From Bacillota bacterium (lineage in GTDB: Bacteria > Bacillota > Clostridia > Lachnospirales > Lachnospiraceae), in assembly GCA_023414355.1 (NCBI GenBank), contig JAEZOB010000040.1, forward strand, positions 62,001 to 126,000: a DNA stretch of 64,000 bases. Reading direction: 5' to 3'. A program made the translations under genes and the position numbers. How positions within the stretch are numbered: the stretch's first letter is position 1; the number at the start of each line of letters is the position of its first letter. The notes under the pieces were generated by a model. That model was not told the DNA's origin and ran no database searches. It saw nothing but the letters and a program-made list of their open reading frames with translations. This document shows positions 63,427 to 64,000 of the stretch, in pieces.

Positions 63427-63831
63427 TTATCTAATTGTGCTACCGGCATAGACGGGGGAGAAATCCTCGGTATCCGCGCATACAAAACCGGAATATTTAT
63501 TGACAAGCTGTTCGAAATAGGGTGTAGCCTCCGGGATGTCGTCCCGGCATAAGTTGATGGAATAGATGGTCGAGATTCCTCGATTTTTTACGAATGCAGC
63601 ATCGGAGGGATCCTTGAAGGAAATGTCTACAGGTTCGAAATCGATTGAGTTTTGATTCGGAAGGATCAGTTCTAATACATCCATCTCAGCCCAGAGCTCA
63701 ATTGTCAGCCCATAGGTCCCTCCAAATAGTGAGGCGATATCCTTGGCGGTTATCTTATTGGGGGTCATAAAGAGCAGATCCATATATTGCTTCGTAAACT
63801 GTTTCGGAAGACCTTTCTTTTTACCTGACAT
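63427..63831 (-). CDS. unrecognised 134-aa protein
   Basis: No family recognised. Basic N-terminus (MSGKKKGLPKQFTKQYMDLLF), a segment KITAKDIASLFGGTYGLTIELWAEMDVLELILP, and a strand-rich C-terminal half (SIDFEPVDISFKDPSDAAFVKNRGISTIYSINL). No TM helix or signal peptide. It lies 20 bp upstream of azlC and may be its cotranscribed partner. AAAGGATAG precedes the start. Confidence 0.65.
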   Translation of the reverse strand: MSGKKKGLPKQFTKQYMDLLFMTPNKITAKDIASLFGGTYGLTIELWAEMDVLELILPNQNSIDFEPVDISFKDPSDAAFVKNRGISTIYSINLCRDDIPEATPYFEQLVNKYSGFVCADTEDFSPVYAGSTIR

Positions 63832-64000
63832 AGTGCTATCCTTTCTATAGGGAATTTTATGTTGGGTACATTATAATACAAGGTTAAGAAAATGGCAATT
63901 CCTTTGAGAAAAAGCTGATTATGACAATTCTGCTATATAAAGACAACGAGGAATAAATCCAGGGTGAAAAGGCTGGCTATAGGTACTCCAAATGTCACAA

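Overview
The window looks like chromosome of an anaerobic, endospore-forming Firmicute, most likely a member of the Lachnospiraceae (Clostridium cluster XIVa). The pointers are AGGAGG-type ribosome binding sites, sigma-A promoters, a long Bacillus/Clostridium-type SRP RNA, a SAM-I riboswitch on metK, a T-box on proS, a type 3 prolyl-tRNA synthetase, a CotS-like spore-coat gene, HD-GYP proteins and a PEGA-domain protein. The taxonomic placement is inference; no rRNA gene is present.

Bases 1 to about 11,895 are the inner part and one end of a Tn7-like transposon. On the minus strand, in transcription order, are a TniQ/TnsD-type target selector, a small helix-turn-helix protein, TnsA and TnsB (complete DDE triad, running off the left edge); tnsC would lie outside the window. 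To the right of these sits an AT-rich cargo that reads as an antiphage island: a DUF4238 protein, a pair of reverse transcriptases with a structured GC-rich spacer between them (fits a type 3 defence-associated RT system, DRT3, with its ncRNA), and a HEPN-STAND-TPR protein. The element ends in three 20-bp TnsB-type repeats that stop at 11,895, with four palindromic 18-bp repeats just inside.

From 11,896 on the genes are ordinary chromosomal ones. 12-23 kb: a large solute-binding lipoprotein, an alpha/beta hydrolase, tatD-ksgA, an orphan carB with a long leader, a DUF6128-like protein, a GNAT acetyltransferase and an anaerobic RNR-activase-like radical SAM protein. 24-32 kb: tadA, the SRP RNA, a chemoreceptor, a cNMP-domain protein, a short promoter-terminator transcription unit, and a TPR/P-loop protein. 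33-41 kb: murA, an HD-GYP protein, SAM-riboswitch-metK, a two-component system, and an arsR-permease-thioredoxin cluster. 41-45 kb: a TM1266-like regulator with an ABC importer behind a long repeat-rich leader, then a structured promoter-driven RNA candidate in front of a cytidylate-kinase-like gene. 46-58 kb: an AI-2E-family transporter, T-box-proS, MerR-MFS, the CCA-adding enzyme, CotS, a PEGA protein, a coiled-coil membrane protein and pgi. 58-64 kb: hemolysin III, DUF951 (58 aa), a HAD phosphatase, exonuclease III, a second HD-GYP protein, AzlCD and an unrecognised protein.

The most interesting parts are the Tn7-borne defence island (DRT3-like pair with its spacer RNA, DUF4238, HEPN-STAND), the repeated-hairpin RNA candidate at 44.72-44.95 kb, the uncharacterised leader with duplicated terminator hairpins at 41.50-41.80 kb, and the small transcription unit at 29.99-30.22 kb.
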